Origin: Apostichopus parvimensis | Taxonomy: Eukaryota > Echinodermata > Holothuroidea > Aspidochirotida > Stichopodidae | DNA length: 30,826 nt | Direction: 5' to 3' | Assembly: GCA_000934455.1 (NCBI GenBank) | Contig: KN887971.1 | Coordinates: forward strand, 20,043 to 50,868 | In this document: piece after piece, positions 1 through 11,300 of the stretch | How positions within the stretch are numbered: the stretch's first letter is position 1 | Layout: each line of letters opens with the position of its first letter | The notes under the pieces: model-generated | Told to the model about the DNA's origin: nothing | The model's database searches: none | Seen by the model: the letters and a program-made list of their open reading frames with translations, nothing else | Translations under genes and position numbers: made by a program

Positions 1-330
1 TTTCTTTGATTCCTTCTCGCTGCTTTAAAAGTCATCCATATTGCTCCCAAATATGCTAGAAAAGTCAGATAATGGTCAGTCACCCATGCTCAAATGTCAA
101 CAAGTTAATTGACTGCTCCTCTAAAAGTAGTCATCTCCACGGATACTAAAATGTCCATTTTAACGGATTATCTCCACGGATATTAAATTGTCTATTTTAA
201 TAATCTGAAATGGCCGGGACTACTTCGGAGGATCAGAGTCTCAAGGAAACTACTTTTGAAAAGTTGTAGAAAAAATGTTAGCATGCTATAAGTTTGAGCC
301 AAAGACAAACCTTTATCAATCACTCTAAAC
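1..330. other. Intergenic sequence, no gene seen
   Basis: This AT-rich stretch lies beyond the 3' end of the kinesin gene. No frame has an open stretch with recognisable protein similarity. The phrase ATCTCCACGGATA occurs twice (about 133-145 and 170-182), a small local duplication. Nothing else is supported. Confidence 0.5.
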
Positions 331-720
331 CAGGGTTGTCCAACCTACGGCCCGCGGGCCACAGTCCGGCCCGCCGCAGGTTTGCGTCCGGCCCGCCAGA
401 GATGCTCTACGGTGCGAAATTTTAGTGAGCAGATTTATTGATAACAATTTGAAGCTATATAATCAATCATTCGAACCTTCTGGGTCCAAAAAACTGCATA
501 CAGGTCAGTTTGTGTGACACTCTCTCAGCGGAGGGGGGGCGGCTGAACTTTATTCATCTGTTTTATCAGGAAGGAAAATAAATCAGTGCGCTCCGTGCGC
601 AGTGCTCACATTTTGTTGCCTTGGGCTTCGGGCAAAAAATCGAGCGTAGGGTTCATGTGGCCCCCTCCTTCATCATAATTATTCCATGTGGCCCTCCTCT
701 GCAAAAGTTGGACAACCCTG
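331..720. mobile_element. Non-autonomous hAT-type MITE, 390 bp
   Basis: The element starts CAGGGTTGTCCAAC and ends GTTGGACAACCCTG, a perfect 14-bp terminal inverted repeat. It is flanked by an exact 8-bp duplication, CTCTAAAC, at 323-330 and 721-728, the target-site size made by hAT transposases. The interior is GC-rich near the left end (CGGCCCGCGGGCC) and encodes no transposase, so it must have been moved in trans. Intact ends and an unmutated target duplication suggest a fairly recent insertion. Confidence 0.9.
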
Positions 721-1213
721 CTCTAAACCATGTATTTGTTATCTCTAGTTTCCAGCATCATAATAGCAAAAAACTAGGCTTATAATTTCACTTAGAGATT
801 CTTGGATCCTTTTGAGTAGAAACATAATATGTTGATATCTTTTTGAATTTCTGGTTTCAGGTCCTTTGGTCACTTTTGCTCTAAATATTTGCCTTGATTT
901 TGTTATTTCTACATTTGACCGTACCTCTTAGATTCTGGTTTTGTGTCACTTCCATATTGGAGGGACTAAAACTCAAAAGTGTTGAGGACATTTATCTTTC
1001 ACAGCTTTTGTTTATACCAAGTGAGGTTGTTATCTACAGGAACTGAATATATTTTCATTTATTACCTGTATTTCTCCCAATCAAGTTTGCTGGCAGTTAT
1101 AACTTGGAAGTTACTCTGTATCACAATTCAATAAGATAAATGCATTCAGTGGTAGATCCAGCTTTTCTCAGAAGAGGCGTGGGGGAGGGAGAGGGGTGTG
1201 TGGTATAGAGGAG

Positions 1214-1279
1214 ATTATTTCCTGAATTTTATTTCCTGAAAATTATTTCCTGAATTATTTCCTGAATTATTACCTGAAT
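1214..1279. repeat. Short tandem repeat, about 14-bp unit
   Basis: ATTATTTCCTGAATT-like units repeat about five times with small length changes. It is a minisatellite in intergenic DNA with no coding potential. Confidence 0.75.
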
Positions 1280-1280
1280 A

Positions 1281-1303
1281 GCGGTGCATAAGAAAACATT
1301 TGT
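1281..1303 (+). repeat. Dispersed repeat fragment, copy 1
   Basis: GCGGTGCATAAGAAAACATT recurs with one change at 4389-4410. Both copies lie near a G-rich stretch following CAGAAGAGG (about 1169 and 4508), so both probably belong to one degraded interspersed element whose ends I cannot define. Confidence 0.5.
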
Positions 1304-2006
1304 AAAAAGTAAGCAATGCCTCCTTGAGTTTGAGCAAAAAGTATATTTTATATTAATACTACAAAATAGATAGAAGAACCAACATTTTGTTTTTTTTCGT
1401 ATCTAATACTTTTCATTACTGGCTGTGATGTTTCTGTATTTTTTGCTTCAGTAGGGAAATACCCTATGTTTAAAGGATGACCTAACGCAGATCTGTATGA
1501 AACATAATCATATCTATCAGCTCTTCAACAATTTAACGTCAAATGTTCAATCGAAATGAATATTCTAGAAGTATGTACATATTGATGGTAAAAACACTTC
1601 CTATATTTGTCTGTGTATACAAATGACTAAAGAATAAAGACAATTTGTATAACTTTTTTGTTAGTTATTTATAAAGAAAGAAAAGCTAAATACGATAACA
1701 ACCAAGAATTCTAATTACACTGTTATTTATTTCTTTCTTATGTTCCTTTTTAATTTCTGTTGCATGTTTTATTACTCTGCCATCAATTAGTTTCATTCGT
1801 TAAACCGACTTGTTTTTGTATTTACTTGTTAAAGAAGTGAAGGATGGCATGTAAACTTTTACCTGATTAAAACCTGCAAGCCTCCTTTCCAATCACACAA
1901 TCAGTAGCACTATTTCATTTAATTTTTCATTTCTGGGGTTTTATGCTCCCAGAACCCCTACACATAAGGAGGTTGCTTCAAGGACCCCAGAGCTAAGTTC
2001 CCCTCC

Positions 2007-2052
2007 TTTACATTGATAATTGAAATGTTTACTATGATTAAAACCAATGAAT
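2007..2052 (+). repeat. Dispersed repeat, copy 1
   Basis: This 46-bp stretch beginning TTTACATTGATAA matches 5101-5145 with only a few substitutions, same orientation. It is probably part of an interspersed element; its boundaries and class are unknown. Confidence 0.6.
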
Positions 2053-3727
2053 ATTTTTTTTAGTACCTTCACTGCTGTTTCTCAACGATGTGAGTCTGGC
2101 ATGGGGAGTTCACAACAAACAGGAGAAAACAATCACAAAGCAACAATTATTTTTTTGTAAAATCCTGGATCCACCCACTGGAAAAAACGGAATGTAAACT
2201 CTGGACTGGTTTTCCGAAGTACTATGGTTTTGCCGCATAACACAGAAATGTCTTTAGTTTGTACAATGATCATCACTACTAACAAATGGCTGGATAGTTT
2301 AGGACTGGTTGGAATCTCACTCTAGCCAAAGACCTTCTCTGCTCGTTTTAAATTAATTAATTAATTTCCCATTCAGCTTTCTGTTTGTTTGCTTTAGGCA
2401 GTTTGTATAGAGGAAAGAAATTTCTGCTTGGAATTTATCAAATACAGGGTTTCTTCTTCTCATGTGAGAGTCAGGAACTGGTTTGTGACATTGGAGGGTG
2501 TGAGCATGTCTGTTTGGGGGGGGGGGGGATTCTGGGGGCATGGTCGCACAGAAACTTTTGTTAAACATTCTAATGTCAATCATAATTTAGATTAAAAAAT
2601 TAGATAAAAATGCTATGTTTAATAGGCAGAAGAACTTTTAATTTGTTGCTATAATTTAGTGTTCGCAGCCAATTTTTCAATATCAGATGATGGCACAAGT
2701 TACAACAGTTGAATTGCAATCATTTTATTCTTTCTTCTGAAACAGTGATCGCAAAAAAACGTATGGCGGGCACCTCACAAAATTAACACTAGGGAAATCC
2801 TGAAATAAAATTGACTCCAAGCATGCAGAAATGGCTAAATGTGGATGGCCACAGAGTAAGGGTTGGATAGTACAGGTATGACAGAACAGGACATGTTCTA
2901 CCCAAAAAGTTCCTTTGCTCGTTTAATACTAATTACTTTTTAAGTTTCTAATTACTTTCCAAGTTTTCCTGTTGTTTTTAGTTGCCAGAAGTTTACTGGT
3001 CTCCAAGAATGTTGACATTTTTTTAGAGGCAACAAAGAATAATTAGTGAAATTTCCATGGTATGGATGGCAAATATCTGACAGAAATTGTACAAGAGTTT
3101 TTTTTTTTTAGCACAGATGTTTGGTCAGATAGACCTATATTATTATGGTATTTCATATTGAACTGTTATAGTAACTGGCAAAAGCCTGCTGGATGTTATT
3201 CAAAATTCTGCACTCATAAATAAAGATGTACAAATTTAAATCTTAAACCCACATTCTTTTATGCTTGTTTGTTTTGAACCTTGTTGACTATAATTAGGCA
3301 GCAACCATTGTATTTAATGTTTTCCTTGGCAACTCCAGTTTTCACCATCATCTTTGTGACCCTCCAGTGGTGAATGTTGTAACCTAAGGGTGGGGGGGGG
3401 GAGAGGTATATGGGGAGAAGGTATACCCCAGTCAATCATACCCAGCAGAAGGGACAAGGGGTCTGACTTGTTTTTTTATTGGGGATGGTTGAAATTGTTA
3501 AAACCATGATTCACATATTGCTGCATTATAATTACAGTGTTGCAGTAGCTTTTTGGCAGCTACATGTATGAGCTATGATGTGTGAGTGTCATATGTTGTA
3601 ATTCCTGTGAAGTAGTTAAAGAGCTCACTACATGTAAAACATATGGGGACCATCTAGGCAATCATAGAAAGAGCTCATGACCCGTATACCATTCACAAAC
3701 AGCCTGAAAATTCATTTAATCCTACAA

Positions 3728-3800
3728 TGTAATCATTAATGTAATCACGATTACATGCCCATGTAATCGTAATCGGTCACTTTGATTTTTAGTTGTAATC
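3728..3800. repeat. Cluster of TGTAATC / GATTACA motifs
   Basis: TGTAATC or its reverse complement occurs about five times in 75 bp, including the near-palindrome ATGTAATCACGATTACAT. TAATC is also the core of OTX/bicoid-class homeodomain sites, but a repeat relic is equally likely. Confidence 0.4.
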
Positions 3801-4388
3801 ATAAAATCTGAAGTAAGTAATCCAATCAAAGCCTGATATTCGTTGGAGGATAAACCAAAGGAAAATTATATTCACAGAGTTGAAACCGTGGTGTTTATGC
3901 CAAATGTCCTTAGACAAAATTATGGGACCTTCATGTTATTGTTTCGTTATTGGTGCCATGCAGACTGGGGTCCCCAATGTGTATTTGGCAGTTACTCCTC
4001 TTCGAGTGAATGGTCGAACAAATGAGATAAAACAAAATGACAAATTTCAAGTTGGTATTTTTGCTTTGAGGGTGCAATGTCAGATCAGTGCACCTAGCGT
4101 ATATTCCTCCTCTGCAGAAAATATGATACAAATGCAGCGGAATTTAACAAACAAATATATTTACAAAATTCTATTTACAAAATCTAAAAGTACTACTTAG
4201 TATGTTAATATTTACATTGTCATTACCAGAAAATTTTCTCTAACCGGCACCACTAAAAATTATAGCAAAATGCCATAGAAGTATAACATGATAAAAATTT
4301 ACTTCGAACATGTCTGACCAGTGGCATATCCAGGATTTCTTGTAAAAAGATAGGGACCTAGATAAACAAGAATCGATGGCCAGAAATA

Positions 4389-4410
4389 GCGGTACATAAG
4401 AAAACATTGT
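4389..4410 (+). repeat. Dispersed repeat fragment, copy 2
   Basis: Near-identical to 1281-1303 (GCGGTACATAAGAAAACATT). It lies within a degraded interspersed element of unknown class that may extend over about 4310-4560. Confidence 0.5.
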
Positions 4411-4861
4411 TAAGAGACCTGTATGAAAGGAGTGCCCATGCAGAAAGACTGCTAATTTGATCAATCATTTACCTTATTTTGAGTAAAACTATTTCTGCTG
4501 CTGATATTTAGTGCTGCAATCATTTCAGAAGAGGAGGGGGGGGGGGGTAGCTATGGCCCCTTCTCCCTGAATTTGCTCATAGTTATGGATAGGTCCTTAA
4601 AGAATATCTGCTACACAGAATAAATACCAACTAAAATACAATTTATTATGTACCTGTACCTACTTATGAGAGGCATACACTAGCTACACTATGCAAGTAC
4701 TACAGGAACCCTTTTAAGCTTTCACAATATTTGAAGACATTACTTTCCTATGTATGCAATTAGTAAACTTCCTCCAGTTACTAGTTGTGAGGAACTATGT
4801 CACTGTAGTGTTACTCTGTGTGTGTGTCCAATTAGAGGATGGAGATCATGTGATATGTCAA

Positions 4862-4882
4862 AGGTCATCACCATGGTGACCT
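4862..4882. promoter_or_regulatory. CCATGG-centred palindrome with AGGTCA/TGACCT arms
   Basis: AGGTCA at 4862-4867 faces TGACCT at 4877-4882, around a perfect 12-bp palindrome TCACCATGGTGA. The arms match nuclear-receptor half-sites and the centre resembles an RFX X-box. Function is a guess from motif alone. Confidence 0.25.
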
Positions 4883-5100
4883 CACAATGGCAGTGTCACT
4901 ATCACTCAATTTAGTCATCAACCAGACAAATGTTTGATAAAAGTTCAAATGGTCAACTCACATCCACTCTTGTTTTTACATACAGTTTGTGCAAACAATA
5001 AAAGAAATCAAACACATATATATAAATTAAATTCTCTATGGTAGAGTCTGAAACTAAGGATAATATTAAATTACTGAATTTGCTGTATATGGTATGGCTC

Positions 5101-5145
5101 TTTACATTGATAACTGAAATGTTTACCATGATTAAAACCAATGAA
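5101..5145 (+). repeat. Dispersed repeat, copy 2
   Basis: Matches 2007-2052 in the same orientation with a few base changes. It sits about 150 bp beyond the kinesin stop codon and may fall in its 3' UTR. Confidence 0.6.
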
Positions 5146-5220
5146 TTTTCTATACCCCCCCCAAAAAAGAGATAAAAAAATTGCTGAAATAGGTCAAATT
5201 TGGCAGCCCTGAGACATTGC

Positions 5221-5234
5221 GTTACCATGGTGAC
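5221..5234. promoter_or_regulatory. RFX X-box-like motif
   Basis: GTTACCATGGTGAC differs by one base in the right half-site from the palindromic RFX consensus (GTTRCC then GGYAAC). It lies just beyond the kinesin stop codon. No other evidence supports activity. Confidence 0.25.
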
Positions 5235-5294
5235 GCAAACTGATGGTCTTGTTCATTTTGTTCATCGTCATCAGGTGGTGGACGGCTAGACTCT

Positions 5295-5339
5295 TTATTT
5301 CACCTTCTTCTGAGCAGTGCCGATGTTACAATTATTTAC
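5295..5339 (-). CDS. KIFC1: KIFC1 last coding exon (residues 790-803 and stop)
   Basis: After the acceptor TTTATTTACAG this exon encodes [14 protein letters not shown] then TAA. It matches the family ending VNQCVIGTAQANRK of human KIFC1 in place and length. It is in frame (phase 0) with the preceding exon. AATAAA overlaps the stop codon. Confidence 0.9.
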   Translation of the reverse strand, partial: VNNCNIGTAQKKVK

Positions 5340-8300
5340 CTGTAAATAAAACACGTTCAAAGTTTATTCCACAAGCTGGACAAATATAAGTAATACTTTA
5401 GTTTCAAGATGTGGATATTTTTGGACCGACCATTTTTCAGGTTTGCTTGCTAATGGATATAAGGGGTTACCTAGTTATATCCCTAGGAGGGGGATCCTTC
5501 AGGAAAGAAAGCCAGAGTACTATGTTATGTAACAAAATTGCATTTCCAAAACATGAGCATCTCCCATTTATCTCTCAGATTAGCTGGAACCAAGTAAAAT
5601 AATGGTGAATATGGTCGAAAAATCTTTAAAATGAAAAAAAAGCAGCGCCATCACTGGAGTAACCTCATTTCTTACCTTGACTGCAAACCGCAGGGAACAA
5701 AGGGTCTCTTGGAAACATTCCTCTTTGGGTGAAACATTAACAAACATCAACCTGTCAACAAAAAAAAAGAAAAAAAAGATTCACTTAAAATACTCTTTTC
5801 TTGCTTAACGTTTTCCTAAATTTCTCTTAGCTACTACACGGTACCTTTATGCTCTAAAAGTTTTCCTGGATAGCAGAGAATTCAGTAAACCATAAGATGT
5901 ATACATAATGCCATACTACTATGTTTATATGCACAAGTAAGACTATATATGCAAAATATTCAGACTGCCATAACTACTGTATCTGTTACATGCTGCGTTG
6001 GTTACTCTAAAAACATACACCATTTCATCTCATCAGTACAATGAAATAGTGGGATATTACATCTACCTTGTCACATTGCCATAACTTGTTTATTGTTTCA
6101 GCATACTTTTAAAATGTCAAAGATTTCTAGATTTCCACAAACACTGACAAGGTATATGTCTAGCTGTGTCAAACTTTCGGAATAAAAGAGGTCAAATAAA
6201 AATGTATAAAAAATCTCGAAAATCCTCCCCATGCTAATGGTCTGATTCTGACAGACTTGATGTTTATATAGATCTCGATAAGGAGCAGCCAATAATCTAA
6301 ACAACTCACGTTTTTGAGTTGCCTCCCAGGGAGTCTTGAAGAAGGTGAGTCAGTTTACAGTTTCTGTATGGTACGTGGCTGTCTTTATTCGAGAGAGCCA
6401 TAATGACCTTGCCGAGGTTGCTGAGGCTCTGGTTTATATTTTTCATCTCCTTTAGTCTCTCTTTTTCGTAGCCGGCCTCGGGGAGCCTCTCGCTGCCAGC
6501 CAGATCTACAAGATTCAGCGTACCTGGAGCAAGAAAAAAAAAACACCTTGGCATAAGGTACCTTGTCAAGCAAACATGTTTTTGTGTGATTGACAGAGTA
6601 ATCACACAAAAACATGTTTGCTTGACAATTAAGGTGCCTCATGACAACTATTTTTTTATTGTTGTTTTATACATTAAAACCATGCACCCAGACATGAGGA
6701 ACTACATATATACAAACTTATAATAACCGACATGAAAGCATTGTCACTTTATAGGGAGGCTTTGTGGAATAAATTCTATGTTGTTGTAGAGCTTTCATAA
6801 ACACTGCTGTTAGCCCTGGAAGTATTCCTCTATCTTCAGTTGGAATTTTTGAGAAATGAAACCTTTAAGCATCTGAGGGGAACTCTGATGTTTTTATGAA
6901 AGGAAAAAGAACATGCTTTGGTTGAGTTAGACGATGTTTTTCAAACATGTATTTAATGTAACTTTAACTACCTACAATTTGTAACTTTAACACTGCATTG
7001 AGGAGCCAACATCTGCATCAGTTTAGCCCTAAATGAGTATTTTAGAGGTCAAAGCCAAGGTGAATTTCTTGAAAACAGTGTAGTGACCATATTATACCAG
7101 TTGGTCAACTTTGTTTGTTTACTTACCCCCTCTAATAAGCCTCTGGCTAGAGTAATCCAGATTGCATTGATGGAATTTTTCACCAGTAGCACTTTGTATA
7201 GTTTCTATACACATGGTTAATTAGGTTACCATTGAAAGTACCTAAGCTGATATATAAGGGACACACATTTATCTCATTAAAAGAGTGGTTATAGGACAGG
7301 GTGAATACTACAATCATATTTGTGTTGCCTTACTTATTAGGAGTAATTGCGTGTCTAGTCTGCGTCATATTTATTTGGTAGATCTACCTTGCACTAGCCC
7401 TATAGTTGCAAAGCCATATTTTGACCATATACAGCTCACTCATCTAGACCATTTACTGGAGAGTTGAACCAGTCAATTGAAATAGTCAAAGAGGCCACTG
7501 GGTCGTCGGAGGATCATTTAGAACATAGTTGTTGAGAGTAAGTAAAACTTAAAATTATATTTAACCTCTTCAACAGAGATTGACTATAGAAACATGCATA
7601 GCACTCATTTAGGGCTTTGATAAAGTTAGCATTCATATGTGTTGTAGGGCAGAAGACAGCAAATGGATTACAACGTTAAGCCACTCTCCACCTCTCTCTC
7701 TCTCTCAGAATAGGACTCAGATTACCTGAGGTGCTGTCACCGGTTATGCTGTTCTTTCCCGTAATCTTCAGCCTGAAGATGCTGTGACTCCTCGACGACC
7801 TCTCGTTGTAGGCCGTTGAGGCGACCGCCCGATTTTTGGCGGCTTTCATCAGAAGATCAGCGACCTGCCCCTCTGAGGTCACCGAATATTTCTCTATATT
7901 CGTGACCTCTACTTCTTTAGATTTTCCTCCTACCATGTGAATCTCTGGTTTCTTGGAGCTGTCCTGTCCAAGCAGGTCCTTAATGACTTCGTTGTAGATT
8001 TCCAGAAATGTAGCTTCCATTTCAAACTAGGGGAGACAAAAAAGAAAAACATGAAAATATGCTTAACATTGAATCTTTCAGGAGGTTCAAAGAATCCTAA
8101 CATATCCATATCTCAAAGACACAAAACCATTTTCACTTTGGTTTATTTGTGAAATACAAAGAAGGGGTTTTAATTGAAAAATGCTCCCATCAGGAAACAG
8201 GGTTGGTTTTTACGTAAACCTGACACAACGTTGTCACGTTAGCGTTCAGTACATCACGAGGGATGGACTCTGTTACGTCGGTCTGTAACTTACTTGCACA

Positions 8301-11300
8301 TTATACAATAAACTACAAACGGAATAAGCGAAGTAGTATAGAAGTAGTATTGTGACGATACCTGCCAGCCCTTGTCTTGTAATGAAGAAGCTGCTAAGAA
8401 TATCTGACCGACTGCCCGGGGAATCATCCCTTCTTGGTGCGTGTCTGTTCGCACCGGTCCTTCCATCGTGAATGTTTTACCGCTGCCGGTCTGGCCATAC
8501 GCAAAGATACAGACGTTGTACCCGTCTAAAGCACTCTAAACGAAAGACAATTAATCAATTAACACCTTGAATTTTTCTTTTAAGGTGGTTTGTAATTTGA
8601 TCTTATTTTTTTATCATTGTCCTTTTACTTTAAATACTATGTTATGTGGGTATCTCCGGCAAATCTGCAGTTATTTTGATGTTACCAATTTCCCTTTTTG
8701 GTACAAGCACATGTATATTCTCTGATTTAAGTACAGGCACCATGATTAAAGTAGTATGATGCTGCAGGGCATGCAGAGGATATTAATTTTCACGCTCTAA
8801 AGTTTTACACAATAAGGCACAGCTGGTCTGCAGTTTTTCTGTTATTTTTGACACAGTGCCTTATTCAATCTGGACTTTCTCCTCCACTCCCCTCTCCCCC
8901 CGAAAAGAAAGACAAATCTACTTGAGCGATACGATTCACACATGTCCACATTGCCTAATCGTGTCGTGCACATATATCACAATACAAGTCAAACACAAAT
9001 TCAAAGTGTCTATTATGCTTCTCTCTGGTATCCACCATCCTATGACCATGGCTAATCTTACCTGGACAAGCTGCGAGATTTCGCCGAAAACTTCGGACTG
9101 CGTAGAGGCTGGTCCGAAGATATGATCGAATGAAAACTCTAGTTTCTTGGAAGTCTGCGAATGTTAGAAATAAATTGTTTAGTTTTTTACATTCTCCAAT
9201 TTGGGTACTTCATTTTTCTTCCCTGGTTTTGAAGAACAACATTTTTCAATGATGTATTTATTCAAATAATTTAAATAAAATCAAATATTTTTAGTGAAAA
9301 TGTCAGGTAGCGCTAGCAAGAATATTGGCTCAATATTCCCGGATAATTACAGAACTTTAAAAATTGTCAATTTCTTGCAACCAATTAGTCATGGAGTTTA
9401 CACTTGATTTCTGGTTTTACCTTATTTAAGCTTCTATCTTTCAGATTGATCAATTCCAAGAGTTTCTGATCCTCGCTAAACGAGATGAAATCTTGTGCTT
9501 CTTCTTCTCCTTCTCCTGTAAGCAGCGGTCGAACTCTGCAGTAAACACGGATGTTACCCTGAGTAGAGAGAAAAGGGGCATTATTTATAGCTAGGCTAAA
9601 ATTGAGTCATAATAAACAAGGGCGTAGGAACCAGGGGGGCTGGGGGCGCCAGCCCCCCCAGTGAAAAATATGGGGGGCGGAAGTATCATTCCGCCCCCCG
9701 CTTCGCAAGTCAGAAAACCCCTTTTTCATTTCCAAATGAACAAAAAAAAATCTCATTTGGAACACCAAATTGCATCTAAGTCCAGGTGAAAATGCAAAAT
9801 TATTTACAAAATTGCACCAAATTGCATCTGAGGCCACCTGGAAATGCAAAAAATTAGATCCCTCCCCCAGGCCGGCCATCAGTCTTCAGCCCCCCACTCA
9901 AAAGTACCTTCCTACGCCACTGATAATAAATGTTGTCACTAGAATATACAGCCCCAAATCTTAAGAGCACTAAAAGAATTCATAAGTTTTCAAAAGCAAT
10001 TTCTTTAAGGTTCTGATTCTTCATCTTATCCCCAGATATTGAGGTACTGTATGTTAAACAATGGGATGTCTCCGGAAAATATATGCTTTGAAGTGGAGGA
10101 GGGAGGGATGGTAGGTTGAGAGGATAGGAGGGGGGGTAGCTTGGTAGGTTGATAGGAGAGAGGAGATAGAGGGGGCGTGTGAAAGGTAGGATGTTCGTTG
10201 AAATATAAACATAAAAAATATACGAACATAAACAAAATAAATAGGAATATGTCTGAGAAATATATAACTTTAACTTATTTTAAACTAATAGCAATTCAGG
10301 ATACTGATATATTTAACATAATAAAACCAAAAGCTGATCAGTTCCATCGAAATTTGAATTCTGTGGTAAGATATCAATATGACAATCAATTTTGTTATGA
10401 ATGGAAGAAAAAATCTTCTTGTCAGAAATGCATCCAAACTTCTGACATGGTGAGTATCTGTGTATTTTCAACTGTTGTTGAAATGTATTTTTTTCACACC
10501 TAAATTCTGAAAATTAAAGTCTGAAAGTAGATCAAGTTAGTGAGGAAGAAAATATTAGGGGGAAGAGTGGCAAAGAACCCAGGCAGGGAAAATTTTACAG
10601 CTGCATAGAAAAGAAAAAAGAAACTCTTAGAAAGAATTTTATCCTCTCAAATTAATTAACGCAAGATAGATAAAAGTGGAATGCTTGACAGTCGTTGTCA
10701 CCTACTGTAAAAAAAAGGAAGCAAATATGGTCATGAAAAACCAGTAGAACCTTGACACTAAACAACAACAAATTGTGTTGTATGTCAAGGTAGAACTGAC
10801 CATTGAAGCCTTTGGTGCAAGGGTTTAATATGATCAGTATACAAAAAAGACTTAAATAGTAAAAAAATGTCCAAATCTTTTCTCTAAATTTTAATCAAAC
10901 TTCTAATTTTCTATCTCATCATTGGATGCATCATAATTTGAACAATCAATAAGTAAACATTCACTGGCTTTTTTTTGTGTGAAGTATCATTCCCCCCCCC
11001 CCCCTCCTCCCACCTCCCTCCTGACTGAATCCTGTAGGTAAAGCTCAGTAGAATCCAAGGTCAAAAGTTTTCAGATATATAAAGACAAACAACATTTGTA
11101 TTTTTGTTATCAATTTGCATATCTATGATATTACAGGTCAACTGTTCTGTTTGAAATTTATTTTTTCCCAACTACTGATTCCCTTTAAAGCAGCATTTTG
11201 CGTTTGGTCGCCGTTTTCCACTTTTTTGACATGTCCATCAAGTTTTTTACATATATCCATCACAAAATTGCAAACTAAGATATTAGCCAAGTTTTTCCCT

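Larger units (their letters stand above)
721..3721. other. Intergenic sequence with simple repeats, no supported gene
   Basis: I find no exon-like reading frame with recognisable similarity in these 3 kb. The longest open frames (for example minus strand 2353-2583) are low complexity. Homopolymer tracts occur at about 2516-2529 (G), 3101-3110 (T) and 3392-3400 (G). Parts of 1146-2200 resemble parts of 4310-5150 and are listed as dispersed repeats. Confidence 0.5.
3801..5294. other. Region downstream of the kinesin gene, no supported gene
   Basis: This contains the presumed 3' UTR and downstream flank of the minus-strand kinesin gene. Open frames at 3843-4200 (plus) and 4240-4464 (minus) show no recognisable family. 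A minus-strand AATAAA overlaps the kinesin stop codon (RC of about 5294-5299) and another lies at about 4637-4642; either could be a polyadenylation signal, but I cannot tell which is used. Confidence 0.4.

Noticed and set aside
3843-4200. Overlapping plus-strand open frames near 3843-4200
   Set aside because: No recognisable family, no splice or codon support, and overlapping frames of similar length on both strands; probably chance.
9607-9879. 90-codon minus-strand open frame
   Set aside because: It lies almost wholly inside the MITE at 9617-9922 and shows no similarity to a protein family.
10198-10503. 101-codon plus-strand open frame
   Set aside because: AT-rich, Lys/Ile/Asn-biased, inside a kinesin intron on the opposite strand, with no recognisable domain.
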